Shown here in pieces: positions 32,432 to 41,351 of a DNA stretch of 64,000 bases. Under the pieces are notes generated by a model, which was given only the letters and a program-made list of their open reading frames with translations, ran no database searches and was not told the DNA's origin. Source of the stretch: Xenorhabdus ehlersii (lineage in GTDB: Bacteria; Pseudomonadota; Gammaproteobacteria; Enterobacterales; Enterobacteriaceae); assembly GCF_003610465.1 (NCBI RefSeq), contig NZ_RAQI01000005.1, positions 62,001 through 126,000 on the forward strand, written 5' to 3'. Numbering within the stretch: position 1 is the stretch's first letter; each line of letters starts with the position of its first letter. Both the position numbers and the translations under genes were made by a program.

Positions 32432-33586
32432 ATGAAAACTTTAATCCAAAACGTCACTGAATCTTTTAATGCGTGCTTTAATTATTCTCCAACGCACTTT
32501 TTTCAGGCTCCGGGACGGGTGAATCTTATCGGTGAGCATACGGATTACAACGGTGGTTTTGTCTTGCCTTGCGCAATTAATTTCCAGACAGTAGTTGCCG
32601 CCGCTAAGCGTGGGGATATGCGTGTCAGGGTGATAGCGGTTGATTATCATAATCAGTGTGATGAATTTGATCTCTGCCAACCAATTCTCTTTCAGCCAGA
32701 AAAAATGTGGGCGAATTACATCCGTGGTGTGATGAGTGCTCTGGTGGCGAGTGGTTATGCATTTGGTGGTATGGATCTTGCTATTAGTGGCAATATTCCA
32801 CAAGGTGCAGGTTTAAGTTCATCTGCATCGTTGGAAGTCGTGGTTGGGCAAGCCATTAAGTCGCTTTATCAGCTTGATATTAGTCCCAAAATGATTGCAT
32901 TGAGTGGGCAACAGTCAGAAAACCAATTTGTTGGTTGCAATTCTGGCATCATGGATCAGTTAATCTCTGCTTGTGGGGAAGAAAGTCACGCCTTGTTGAT
33001 CGACTGCCTCACGTTGGCTACGCAATCTGTCCGTATACCTGATAAAGTGGTTGTGATGATCATCAATTCCAATAAACCGCGTGGCTTGGTGGATAGCGAA
33101 TACAATATGCGCAGGCAGCAATGTGAAGAAGCTGCCCGTTTGTTGGGAGTGAAAACATTGCGTGATATCACTCTTGAGGATTTCAATGCTAAACAAGCGT
33201 TGCTCGATACATTGCTTGTCAAACGGGTTCGCCATGTGATCAGTGAAAATTTGCGGACTAAATTGGCGGCTGATGCGTTAAATGCTGGTGATTTGTTTCG
33301 CCTTGGTCAGCTTATGGCTGCATCGTATATTTCCATGCGTGATGATTTTGAAATTACTGTCCGTGAAATAGATGTACTGGTGGAAATAGTCAAAGACGTG
33401 ATTGGCGATCACGGCGGTGTCCGTATGACGGGAGGCGGTTTTGGCGGTTGTGTGGTGGCGTTGGTTCCCCCTGATTTGGTGAAAAGTGTGGAAAAGGCGA
33501 TTGAGCAACAATACAAGACTAAAACAGGTTTAACAGCGGATATCTATCTTTGTCAGGCCACAAAAGGCGCTAGCCAATTGAAATAA
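32432..33586 (+). CDS. galK: Galactokinase
   Basis: GHMP-family kinase that phosphorylates galactose at C1, the first step of the Leloir pathway. The 384-residue protein contains the galactokinase signature '[19 protein letters not shown]', the ATP loop '[16 protein letters not shown]' near residue 127 and the C-terminal '[14 protein letters not shown]'. It follows galT by 33 bases with GGGG before the ATG and ends the gal operon. Confidence 0.96.
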   Translation: MKTLIQNVTESFNACFNYSPTHFFQAPGRVNLIGEHTDYNGGFVLPCAINFQTVVAAAKRGDMRVRVIAVDYHNQCDEFDLCQPILFQPEKMWANYIRGVMSALVASGYAFGGMDLAISGNIPQGAGLSSSASLEVVVGQAIKSLYQLDISPKMIALSGQQSENQFVGCNSGIMDQLISACGEESHALLIDCLTLATQSVRIPDKVVVMIINSNKPRGLVDSEYNMRRQQCEEAARLLGVKTLRDITLEDFNAKQALLDTLLVKRVRHVISENLRTKLAADALNAGDLFRLGQLMAASYISMRDDFEITVREIDVLVEIVKDVIGDHGGVRMTGGGFGGCVVALVPPDLVKSVEKAIEQQYKTKTGLTADIYLCQATKGASQLK

Positions 33587-33669
33587 GCAAAAGATGGTGC
33601 GTCGAAAACATTTTTTCTAAATGATATGCTCTCTCAATATCTAACCTTCACAATGAAAGGAGTATGATC

Positions 33670-34368
33670 ATGAGTTCCAATGCACAGCTAGCAGCACTCC
33701 AGCAACAATGGACAGAAGTTGACGACTACCTTAAACAAGCCCTATTGCCTAAATCCCCACACCTTGAAAAAACACTTGAATATATGGCTGCTCAAGGCTT
33801 ACCAGCCATTAATGTTTCTGCGCTGCAAGGGCAGTTTTTGATGATGATGGTACAAATTAGTGGCGCAAGACGTATTCTCGAAATTGGTACATTGGGAGGA
33901 TATAGCGCCCAATATATGGCAAAAGGATTGCCTGATGATGGGATCCTGTTCACATTGGAAAAAGATCCCCGTGTAGCCGAAGTGGCTCAGCACAATATCG
34001 AAAGAGCGCAGCTTGCCCACAAAATCAAAATTATTGTGGGAGAAGCCAGCGAAACCTTGCAGACGCTAAGTCCTGAAGCTCCCTTTGATTTGATTTTTAT
34101 TGATGCCGATAAACAAAATAGTCCGTTGTATCTGGATTGGGCTGTCAAGTTGGGGCGTCCGGGAAGCATTATCATCATGGACAATGTGATCCGCGAAGGC
34201 GAAATTGTACATGAGCAGCGGAGTGAACTTGTCGAAGGGGTGCGTCAGGCACTGGATAAAATGTCCAACTACCCTGAACTGACTGTAACGGCTTTACAGA
34301 CTGTAGGGGAAAAAGGTTGGGATGGGTTTGCATTATTACGGATCAATACAGATAGAAAAATTACATAA
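33670..34368 (+). CDS. SAM-dependent O-methyltransferase
   Basis: 232-residue protein of the caffeoyl-CoA/catechol O-methyltransferase family (COG4122). The SAM loop reads 'ILEIGTLGGYSAQYMA' near residue 72. 'DLIFIDADKQNSPLYLDWA' near 142 and 'IIMDNVIREGE' supply the metal-binding acids of this group. The substrate is not evident; members act on small phenolics and some serve natural-product pathways. GGAG precedes the ATG at 33670 by 7 nt, favouring it over the ATG at 33664. It is a single-gene unit between galK and a bidirectional terminator. Confidence 0.87.
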   Translation: MSSNAQLAALQQQWTEVDDYLKQALLPKSPHLEKTLEYMAAQGLPAINVSALQGQFLMMMVQISGARRILEIGTLGGYSAQYMAKGLPDDGILFTLEKDPRVAEVAQHNIERAQLAHKIKIIVGEASETLQTLSPEAPFDLIFIDADKQNSPLYLDWAVKLGRPGSIIIMDNVIREGEIVHEQRSELVEGVRQALDKMSNYPELTVTALQTVGEKGWDGFALLRINTDRKIT

Positions 34369-34402
34369 TAAATTTTTATGATAAGAAATAATGGGTTATA
34401 AA

Positions 34403-34431
34403 AGGATGGTTTATTTTTGATAAACCATCCT
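34403..34431. terminator. Bidirectional terminator
   Basis: Perfect 12-bp stem AGGATGGTTTAT / ATAAACCATCCT with loop TTTTG, between the convergent methyltransferase gene and the secreted-protein gene. No long T-run follows, but stem strength and place support the call. Confidence 0.7.
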
Positions 34432-34435
34432 CATA

Positions 34436-34903
34436 TTACAACCTTTGGGTTGCAGGCTGATTGGCAGATATTGGTGTTCGGGCTAATTGACAGGTTTTAC
34501 GCTCATTGGGTTCGCGTTCTTGAATGATTTTTGCTGTTTCATCTATGGTGGGAAGAGGAAATCCCATATCGTCATAGGCACCAAAACCAATTAAACGATA
34601 ACTGCTTAGCGGGGCATTTATTGGGATGCGAAATTCTTTCTTTTCCCCCGATGCCAATGCTTCAAATGAGTATACTGTCAGTGTACCTGGCTCACATTGA
34701 GCGTTAAGGGATAAAACAGCCAGATAGCCCCCCGCCACAGGTTGGTCGCCTTTATTTTGCAGTGTACCGCCTACAAAGAATTTACCATTGGCTCCCAACC
34801 CCATGTGGAATAACAAGTGTGCTTCCCCTTTTGCCCATAATGCAGAAGTAAACAGGCTGCTTGCTATTAATATTGCGCTGTATGTGTAACCACGCCACTT
34901 CAT
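34436..34903 (-). CDS. Predicted periplasmic protein of unknown function
   Basis: 155-residue protein with a clear Sec signal peptide, cleavage likely after 'ALWA' at residue 24. The mature part is rich in Gly and beta-forming residues, looks like a single Ig-like or beta-sandwich domain, and has two cysteines (70 and 138) that could form a disulfide. I do not recognise the family. It lies 118 bp downstream of the lipase-like gene on the same strand. If that gene encodes an antibacterial effector, this exported partner is placed where a periplasmic immunity protein would be expected; that is only a hypothesis. Confidence 0.65.
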   Translation of the reverse strand: MKWRGYTYSAILIASSLFTSALWAKGEAHLLFHMGLGANGKFFVGGTLQNKGDQPVAGGYLAVLSLNAQCEPGTLTVYSFEALASGEKKEFRIPINAPLSSYRLIGFGAYDDMGFPLPTIDETAKIIQEREPNERKTCQLARTPISANQPATQRL

Positions 34904-35021
34904 CTTTATGCTCCTGTTTGTTGATTATGGGCTCCTAACATGAAATAGGTATTACAGGGAGTAGGGGGGAAAATCAAGTTACCTTACTTAACTTGAGAAA
35001 TGGCTGTAAATTGAACAATTA

Positions 35022-35894
35022 CTATAGGTTGATACAAGAATCGATATCACCGTATTTTGTGACTCTTTTGAACACATCTAAATCTAATCTGGCAATGTAG
35101 TCGATTAAATAGTGGCTACATAACGGCCCATCTGAAATATCTAAATGGGTTTGAGGCTTAAATTCGTTGATATAGTCCAATGAGGCATATCCCAGAATTT
35201 TAGGTGGCAAATGAGGTATGACATCATCGATATAGTTGAACACCGCAAAATTGATAAAGTTTTGGGTAACGTGTTTGGAGAATTCTTTGTTTCCTGGTCT
35301 TGGGCAGGCAAATAAACAGGCTGAGTGATTGGGAGCTATAGGGCCAATTTCATACATCAGATAGGATGCAATTGCTGCTCCAAGGCTGTGACCGACTATA
35401 GTGAATTGACTATTTACCCCTATAAATTGGGCAATCGCTTCAATTAATTTGAGATTACTGTAATCACGGTGAGATTCAGGCTCAATGGTAGTGAGCTTCA
35501 TTGAGTCATAGATACTAAAAAACCCCTGGCTGACTTCTATCTTGGGGAAACGGGTCCACGGTGATGTAAAATTAATTAGTCCATCATGAGCATCTTCTAG
35601 CAAAATTGTAGGATCGGTTCCACGTATAGCAATAATATGTTCCCTTGGAGAATGGTTTTTTTCTGTCACTTTTTCTGCCACATAGCCATAACAGACATGA
35701 TCGGGCAATTCGCTTTTTCGGGGCGTTACTGAGAAAGACAGATCATTTGCTGAGATATACGCTATAACTTTCCAGCCGTCTTCTTCAATGCGCGGATCGG
35801 CTGGGGGAGTTGGATTATTGTAGTACTGTTTATTCATTTTCTCTGCGTATAACACGAATGCCGCAAAATTGGCGGCCTCTTTGTATGTATACAT
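35022..35894 (-). CDS. Class 3 lipase-like alpha/beta hydrolase
   Basis: 290-residue protein with the nucleophile elbow 'IVGHSLGAAIASY' (Ser170), an acidic candidate in 'YIDDVIPHLPP' (Asp223 or 224) and a histidine candidate in 'LCSHYLIDYI' (His261). Together these outline the triad of the fungal-type (class 3, PF01764) lipase family. 'IIAIRGTD' near residue 87 is the usual oxyanion region. There is no signal peptide or membrane segment, so it is cytosolic or exported by a Sec-independent route such as type VI secretion. The gene stands in an AT-rich accessory stretch next to a secreted protein gene. Confidence 0.83.
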   Translation of the reverse strand: MYTYKEAANFAAFVLYAEKMNKQYYNNPTPPADPRIEEDGWKVIAYISANDLSFSVTPRKSELPDHVCYGYVAEKVTEKNHSPREHIIAIRGTDPTILLEDAHDGLINFTSPWTRFPKIEVSQGFFSIYDSMKLTTIEPESHRDYSNLKLIEAIAQFIGVNSQFTIVGHSLGAAIASYLMYEIGPIAPNHSACLFACPRPGNKEFSKHVTQNFINFAVFNYIDDVIPHLPPKILGYASLDYINEFKPQTHLDISDGPLCSHYLIDYIARLDLDVFKRVTKYGDIDSCINL

Positions 35895-36276
35895 AGGTGC
35901 CTCTTTTGTTTGTTTTTTTGTTGAGGAAACAGGTTATTGAATATTTATTTTTATGTCATTTAATTGTATATCATTTTGCCAGATTTTCTGGATTAAGAAA
36001 CATATAAGTTGAGTGATGTTCTGTTTAGGTTGCAATGAAATTATTATTGTGAGGGGATTGTTTTTATAAAGTCCCTGTTATGAGGATTTATTTATTATTA
36101 AATGATAAAAAATAATGATTTGTAGACATGTTTTAATTTATCAATATCGAATTAACTAATTCCCTTTTGTTATATGTAGTTTTCATTTGTTCTTTCAAAT
36201 TGATTACCATGCAGCGTTATTCTTTCCCAATCTGAAAGTTTTGTTTGCAAATTTTACCGATTATCAAGAGGCAAAT
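35895..36276. other. Divergent spacer before the transsulfuration genes
   Basis: 382 strongly AT-rich bases between the lipase-like gene and the cystathionine beta-synthase gene. It must hold both promoters, but I see no distinct operator. An open stretch from 36187 in frame with the next gene is treated as untranslated leader. Confidence 0.5.
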
Positions 36277-37647
36277 ATGGCAGCACCACGTTCGGTTCTT
36301 GAACTTATAGGGAATACACCGCTATTGGAATTGACTCATCTGGATACAGGACCATGCCAGCTATTCATTAAGTTAGAGAATCAGAATCCTGGCGGTTCGA
36401 TTAAAGATCGTGTTGCACTTTCAATGATTGAGCAGGCGGAAAAACAGGGGTTGTTGAAGCCAGGGGGCACCATCATTGAAGCCACGGCAGGTAATACGGG
36501 TATTGGGTTGGCGTTGGTTGCCGCTATGAAGGGCTATAAACTGATTTTAGTTGTACCTGATAAGATGAGCCGCGAAAAAATTTATCACCTACGGGCGCTG
36601 GGAACCGATGTTCGCCTGACACGCTCTGATGTCGGAAAAGGGCATCCAGAATATTATCAGGACTATGCTCTGCGCCTGTCGAAAGAAATCAGCGGAGCTT
36701 ATTATATTGATCAATTCAATAATCCTGCGAACTCAGCCGCACATCTTGCTACCACGGGACCGGAGATTTGGCAGCAGATGGAGCAGAATGTCGATGCTGT
36801 GGTGGTGGGGGTCGGTTCTGGTGGGACTCTGGGGGGCTTGAGCCAGTATTTTAAGGAAGTTTCCCCTCATACGGAATTTATCCTCGCAGATCCTAAGGGT
36901 TCTATTCTTGCCGATTATGTTGAGCATGGTCACTATGACGAAGCTGGCAGCTGGTTTGTGGAAGGTATCGGAGAAGATTTTGTCCCGCCTCTTGGGGATT
37001 TTTCTCAGGTTCATCATGCTTATCGCATTACTGACGCAGAAGCGTTTGCCTGTGCCCGCGATTTACTACTGACAGAAGGGCTCCTGGCTGGCTCTTCTTC
37101 AGGAACATTGTTAGCGGCGGCGCTACGTTATTGTCGTGCCCAGACAACGCCGAAACGCGTAGTGACGTTAGCTTGTGACAGTGGTAACAAATATCTGTCA
37201 AAGATGTTTAATGATTACTGGTTATTGGAACAAGGGCTGCGTTCGCAACCACAAGAAAATAATTTGAGCGATTATATTACCTATCGTTATCAGGATGGTG
37301 CGACGGTTTCAGTTTCTCCGCAAGATACCTTGCAGATCGCTTATAACCGCATGCGTCTTTATGACATTTCACAGTTACCTGTGATCGAAAACGATCAAAT
37401 TGTCGGGCTTATTGATGAGTGGGATCTCATGCATGCCATTCAGGCCAATTCACATCATTTCTCGTTGCCTGTTATTGAAGCGATGACCAATCAGGTTCAT
37501 ACGCTCAATAAAAAAGCGTCATTGGCGCAGTTAATTGCTACCTTTGATGCTGGTCATGTGGCCCTGATTGTTGATGATAACAATCATTTTCTGGGTCTTG
37601 TTACTCGTACCGATGTACTGAACGCATGGCGTCAACAACTCAATTGA
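36277..37647 (+). CDS. Cystathionine beta-synthase
   Basis: PLP enzyme that condenses homocysteine with serine (or O-acetylserine) to cystathionine, the first step of reverse transsulfuration. The 456-residue protein has the cysteine-synthase fold with PLP Lys43 in 'NPGGSIKDRVA', the 'EATAGNTGIGLA' loop near residue 68 and 'VGVGSGGTLGG' near 181. A C-terminal pair of CBS domains (about 335-456) often binds SAM or nucleotides. The ATG at 36277 has AAGAGGC ahead; the longer frame from 36187 adds 30 unmatched residues. It lies 20 nt before the gamma-lyase gene. Confidence 0.92.
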   Translation: MAAPRSVLELIGNTPLLELTHLDTGPCQLFIKLENQNPGGSIKDRVALSMIEQAEKQGLLKPGGTIIEATAGNTGIGLALVAAMKGYKLILVVPDKMSREKIYHLRALGTDVRLTRSDVGKGHPEYYQDYALRLSKEISGAYYIDQFNNPANSAAHLATTGPEIWQQMEQNVDAVVVGVGSGGTLGGLSQYFKEVSPHTEFILADPKGSILADYVEHGHYDEAGSWFVEGIGEDFVPPLGDFSQVHHAYRITDAEAFACARDLLLTEGLLAGSSSGTLLAAALRYCRAQTTPKRVVTLACDSGNKYLSKMFNDYWLLEQGLRSQPQENNLSDYITYRYQDGATVSVSPQDTLQIAYNRMRLYDISQLPVIENDQIVGLIDEWDLMHAIQANSHHFSLPVIEAMTNQVHTLNKKASLAQLIATFDAGHVALIVDDNNHFLGLVTRTDVLNAWRQQLN

Positions 37648-37667
37648 TCTCTTTCAGGAATAAATTA

Positions 37668-38852
37668 ATGGCTAAGTTTGATAAGACTAAGTTTAATAGG
37701 ATTAAATTTGATACACAAAGCGTTCATGCAGGCTATGTACCTGATCACACTGGTGCAGTGATGCCCGCAATTTATGCCACATCAACTTATGCTCAAGTTG
37801 CACCTGGCCAGCATACTGGATATGAGTATTCCCGTAGTGGGAATCCGACTCGTGATGCCTTAGAACGTGCGATTGCTGAATTGGAGAATGGGACACGTGG
37901 TTATGCTTTTGGCTCTGGTCTGGCAGCCAGTTCCACCATTCTGGAGCTACTTGATAAAGACAGCCACATCATTGCGGTAGACGATCTTTATGGCGGGACT
38001 TACCGGTTGCTGGAAAAAGTGCGTCGCCGGACGGCGGGTCTGAGAGTTACTTATATTGAGGCTGGGGATACTGCGGCATTGGAAGCGGCAATTCAGACCG
38101 ACACTAAAATGATTTGGGTGGAAACTCCGACTAACCCACTATTGAAATTGGCTGATTTAGCGGCGATTGCACAGATTGCCAGGCGGCATAATATTATCAG
38201 CGTGGCAGATAACACGTTTGCTTCTCCTTATATTCAGCGTCCGCTTGATTTGGGTTTTGATATTGTTGTGCATTCTGCAACTAAGTACCTGAATGGTCAT
38301 TCTGATGTCGTCGCTGGCCTTGCGGTGGTGGGAAATAACGCAGAGTTGGCCGAGCAAGTTGCTTTCTTGCAAAATTCTATTGGCGGCATTCTTGATCCGT
38401 TCAGTAGTTTCCTTGTCCTGCGTGGTATTCGGACATTGGCATTGCGTATGGAACGCCATATTGACAGCGCAGGGAAGATTGCACATTGGCTTGAACAGCA
38501 GCCACAAGTTGAGAAAGTGTATTATCCTGGCCTTGCTTCTCATCCTCAGCACGAATTGGCAAAACGTCAGATGCGAGGTTTTGGTGGCATGATCTCCATC
38601 GTACTGAAAGGGGATGAAGATTATGCACGTCGAGTCATTAAAGCGCTGCAACTGTTTACATTGGCGGAAAGTTTAGGTGGTGTGGAGAGCTTGATTGGTC
38701 AGCCATTTTCCATGACCCATGCTTCCATTCCGTTGGAGAAGCGTCTGGCTGCCGGAATTACCCCACAATTGATCCGGATTTCTGTCGGTATTGAAAATGC
38801 AGATGATTTGATAACGGATTTGTCTCAGGCATTTGAAAATGCGAGTTTGTAA
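37668..38852 (+). CDS. Cystathionine gamma-lyase / gamma-synthase family protein
   Basis: PLP enzyme of the Cys/Met metabolism family, 394 residues, with the PLP lysine Lys206 in 'VHSATKYLNGHSD', 'YSRSGNPTRDALE' near residue 54 and 'ESLGGVESLI' near the end. Sequence alone does not fully separate gamma-lyase from gamma-synthase. Its tight pairing with a cystathionine beta-synthase argues for gamma-lyase activity, releasing cysteine from cystathionine. CAGGA precedes the ATG at 37668; the frame extension to 37626 overlaps the previous gene and is not used. A terminator follows at 38910. Confidence 0.9.
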   Translation: MAKFDKTKFNRIKFDTQSVHAGYVPDHTGAVMPAIYATSTYAQVAPGQHTGYEYSRSGNPTRDALERAIAELENGTRGYAFGSGLAASSTILELLDKDSHIIAVDDLYGGTYRLLEKVRRRTAGLRVTYIEAGDTAALEAAIQTDTKMIWVETPTNPLLKLADLAAIAQIARRHNIISVADNTFASPYIQRPLDLGFDIVVHSATKYLNGHSDVVAGLAVVGNNAELAEQVAFLQNSIGGILDPFSSFLVLRGIRTLALRMERHIDSAGKIAHWLEQQPQVEKVYYPGLASHPQHELAKRQMRGFGGMISIVLKGDEDYARRVIKALQLFTLAESLGGVESLIGQPFSMTHASIPLEKRLAAGITPQLIRISVGIENADDLITDLSQAFENASL

Positions 38853-38909
38853 CAAGAAAATAAAATAAGAAAGCTAGTTTAATCAAAAAATTAAGATAAC
38901 CAAAGAATG

Positions 38910-38942
38910 ATGCCAGGCGATATTTTTCGTTTGGCATTTTTA
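38910..38942 (+). terminator. Terminator after the transsulfuration genes
   Basis: ATGCCA / TGGCAT stem with an inner CGA / TCG pair, followed by TTTTTATT; intrinsic terminator about 60 nt past the gamma-lyase stop. Confidence 0.65.
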
Positions 38943-38984
38943 TTAAAGTTATTTTTTGGTTTGTTTTATCATTCCACAATGGGA

Positions 38985-39053
38985 ATATACTTAATATATT
39001 TCAAGGTGCAGTACAGTTAATAAGGTAGCAATTTGGGAAATAAGAAGGTATAT
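38985..39053. repeat. Possible degenerate dispersed palindromic repeat
   Basis: The sequence beginning ATATACTTAATATATTTCAA and ending GAAATAAGAAGGTATAT has imperfect inverted ends. It resembles, from memory, an intergenic repeat common in Photorhabdus and Xenorhabdus that contains a TTTCAAG-TGCAG core. Only one copy is visible in the window. Confidence 0.35.
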
Positions 39054-39101
39054 AGTTAAAAATAGCAACAATGGCAAAAGTCACAACAAAGGAAATACGT
39101 T

Positions 39102-39602
39102 ATGGCAATTCTAGATATCCTCACAATTCCAGATGAAAGATTGAGACAAAAATGTGTTGATGTCACTGATTTTGATAAAATTCAAACGCTAATTGATGAC
39201 ATGCTGGAGACAATGTACAGCGCAGGCATTGGCTTGGCAGCTGCACAGGTTGGTCGGAGAGAAGCGATTGCGGTCATTGATATTTCTCCAAATCGTGATC
39301 AGCCCATGGTTTTGGTTAACCCGAAAATCGTTGAAAAAGAGCGTCGTGTGGTGAATCAAGAGGGCTGCCTGTCGATACCGGGATATTATGCAGATGTTGA
39401 ACGCTTTGAAAAAGTAAAGGTAGAAGCATTTGATCGGTTTGGTAAGCCGATTACGATAGAAAGCAAAAATTTTCTGTCAATTGTTATGCAGCATGAAATT
39501 GACCATTTACATGGCATTGTTTTTATCGATTATCTGTCCCCATTGAAAAGGCAAATGGCACTGAAAAAAGTGAAAAATAATTTAAGAAATAAAGGAGATT
39601 AA
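39102..39602 (+). CDS. def: Peptide deformylase
   Basis: Iron/zinc hydrolase that removes the formyl group from nascent proteins. All three motifs are present over 166 residues: 'GIGLAAAQVG' (42-51), 'EGCLSIPGY' with Cys89, and 'QHEIDHLHG' with His131, Glu132 and His135. The primary def gene of enterobacteria sits beside fmt and rsmB. This copy stands alone between the transsulfuration genes and mutH, so it is probably a second, paralogous deformylase. Its C-terminal tail is basic and short. Confidence 0.92.
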   Translation: MAILDILTIPDERLRQKCVDVTDFDKIQTLIDDMLETMYSAGIGLAAAQVGRREAIAVIDISPNRDQPMVLVNPKIVEKERRVVNQEGCLSIPGYYADVERFEKVKVEAFDRFGKPITIESKNFLSIVMQHEIDHLHGIVFIDYLSPLKRQMALKKVKNNLRNKGD

Positions 39603-39935
39603 CTGCTGGAGAAATAAAGACACTGTAAATTATTTCTTAATATATTTGGTAATATTGTGGTTTTATATATAGCTATTGTTTTATTTATTAATGATAAGTA
39701 CACATAAAAAAGCTTAAAATTATGCTACGTCATAGGATAGCGAGCATGCTATTTGAGAGTATAAGTTTTCTTTTTACGGTTTGAAAATTAAAAGATATAT
39801 CTGATGGTAATAATATAAGCAGGGGAATTATTGTGATTGGAAGAAGTGATATTGCTTATTATCAACACACTAATTTTTCCATTGATCTGAATCTGATAGA
39901 TACAACTGATGCCAGGGTAGGTACATATTTAAGAA
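39603..39935. other. def-mutH spacer
   Basis: 333 AT-rich bases between two convergent genes, too long for a simple terminator region. I see no strong hairpin. A 46-codon frame (39833-39973) with a good ribosome site is listed separately. Confidence 0.5.
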
Positions 39936-39973
39936 TTACAAAAAGAAATGGCGAGCTAATAGCGGCGCTGTAA
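39833..39973 (+). CDS. Possible small protein antisense to the mutH end
   Basis: GTG-initiated frame of 46 codons ([14 protein letters not shown]...[13 protein letters not shown]) with AGGGGA 6 nt ahead. Its last 38 bases lie antisense to the mutH 3' end. No family is recognised. It may be the tail of a degraded gene or chance. Confidence 0.2.
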   Translation: MIGRSDIAYYQHTNFSIDLNLIDTTDARVGTYLRITKRNGELIAAL

Positions 39974-40616
39974 AGTTTTTTTTCAAATAAAAACCTCTCG
40001 GCAACGTCATAATTGGCTGGCCATATTCACCTATCGCTTCGGTCAATGCTCGGCTATTGGCGGCCTTGGGGCGCAATTGCAGCACTTCACCATGACGAGC
40101 AGTAATGCTTTCGACTTTTCCTAATACAATAAGATCCATGAGTTCTTCCCAATCACGTCGTAGCCGCTCTTCTTCAATCGCATTCGGGCTCCAAAGCAAT
40201 GGAGAGCCTACACGGCGTTCAGATAGTGGAATACTTCTTTCTCCCTCAACGGGTATCCACAGGACGCGGGATAATTTACGCCTGACGTGGCAGTTTTCCC
40301 AGGTAATGCCGCTATTACCTGTTAAAGGAGCAACACAGACAAAGGTTGTTTCTAATGGATAACCTTTGCTATCTACAGGGATAGTTTTCAACTCGACACC
40401 GATATGTTCAAAATCTTGTTCAGGTTTACTGCCCGCATTTGCCCCTAAATAGTATTCAAGCAGCATACCAACCCAACCTTTATCACGTTTTAAATTGGGA
40501 GGAATGGAGAGCCTGGCCAACGCAGCAAGTTCACCCATAGATAAGCCAGCCAGAGAATGAGCGCGATTGAAGAGTTGTTGTTCGTTTTCAGGCGGTGTTG
40601 GAGGTGTAAAGTACAT
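39936..40616 (-). CDS. mutH: DNA mismatch repair endonuclease MutH
   Basis: Nicks the unmethylated strand at hemimethylated GATC sites after activation by MutS-MutL. The 226-residue protein carries the nuclease DX6EXK core as Asp68, Glu75 and Lys77 ('[13 protein letters not shown]'), plus the C-terminal '[15 protein letters not shown]'. It is the size of the E. coli enzyme. Presence of MutH implies Dam-directed repair in this organism. The long spacer upstream of its start contains DnaA boxes, as next to E. coli mutH. Confidence 0.96.
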   Translation of the reverse strand: MYFTPPTPPENEQQLFNRAHSLAGLSMGELAALARLSIPPNLKRDKGWVGMLLEYYLGANAGSKPEQDFEHIGVELKTIPVDSKGYPLETTFVCVAPLTGNSGITWENCHVRRKLSRVLWIPVEGERSIPLSERRVGSPLLWSPNAIEEERLRRDWEELMDLIVLGKVESITARHGEVLQLRPKAANSRALTEAIGEYGQPIMTLPRGFYLKKNFTAPLLARHFFL

Positions 40617-40814
40617 GTTATAGAGTATATTTTTTACTGGTTAAAAAATGTCCATGTGGATTTTGGGAAATCATTATTAATTTATCGTTAACAAGATCAT
40701 TTTGATAATAGCATGATATACAAGATTTTTTCATTATTGTTTGCTGCATTAAAAATAGACTCGTTATGATTGTTCACTTATTCCCAGTGATAATAAACAG
40801 GATCTTACACCATG

Positions 40815-40823
40815 TTATCCACA
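40815..40823 (+). promoter_or_regulatory. DnaA box (perfect)
   Basis: TTATCCACA, exact consensus, about 200 bp upstream of the mutH start. A GGGATAA sequence 8 bp further on may be a weaker reverse box. Confidence 0.7.
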
Positions 40824-40933
40824 GTTTTATGGGATAAGTGATAAAAAGTGAGATCACTGGTTTGATTTACAGCTCTAATGAATGATGTTTTCTACAAAAA
40901 TAGGCGATTTTTGTTTAACTAAAAGGCATATCC

Positions 40934-40942
40934 TGTGGATAA
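40934..40942 (-). promoter_or_regulatory. DnaA box (perfect, reverse)
   Basis: TGTGGATAA, exact consensus on the minus strand, 110 bp from the first box. Confidence 0.7.
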
Positions 40943-41130
40943 ATTCACCGGCGGTTAATATTTGCCCAGTGCGAGGGGGGTCAAAAATTTTCACTAGTGA
41001 TATGTAACGTCAAAAGGAGTATAAAATATATTAACATAATGAAAAACAAAGAGTATTTATTTTCTCTTATAGAGAGTGTAAAAATATGTAATAAAAGTAT
41101 ACCCGTTTTACCCCGCTCTTTTTCACATAC

Positions 41131-41139
41131 ATATCCACA
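41131..41139 (+). promoter_or_regulatory. DnaA box (8 of 9)
   Basis: ATATCCACA differs from the consensus only at the first base. Confidence 0.5.
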
Positions 41140-41323
41140 GAAAAAGTGAATAAAATGGTTCTGGCCAGACAATAAATGTTTATAACTTTAGCTTTTTCTG
41201 TGAATTAACCCTCTGGAGGCGTAATCCACGCAGATTTAAAATCAAACCATCCTGAATTGTTCATTTTTACTCCTTTTATGCCGTGTTTCCCTCTGATATT
41301 TTTGAGTAATGGTATTTTTACCA

Positions 41324-41351
41324 GCCAGTAAGTTATCTTACTGGCCTTTTT
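41324..41351 (+). terminator. Strong hairpin downstream of leuB
   Basis: Perfect 9-bp stem GCCAGTAAG / CTTACTGGC with loop TTAT. The T-run (CTTTTT) is on the plus strand, so as a terminator it would act on plus-strand transcripts, although the nearest gene (leuB) ends from the other side. It may still end leuAB transcription, or close an unknown plus-strand RNA. Confidence 0.55.

Noticed and set aside
36187..36276. 30-codon N-terminal extension of the cystathionine beta-synthase
   Set aside because: The extension has no family similarity, and a good ribosome site precedes the inner ATG at 36277.
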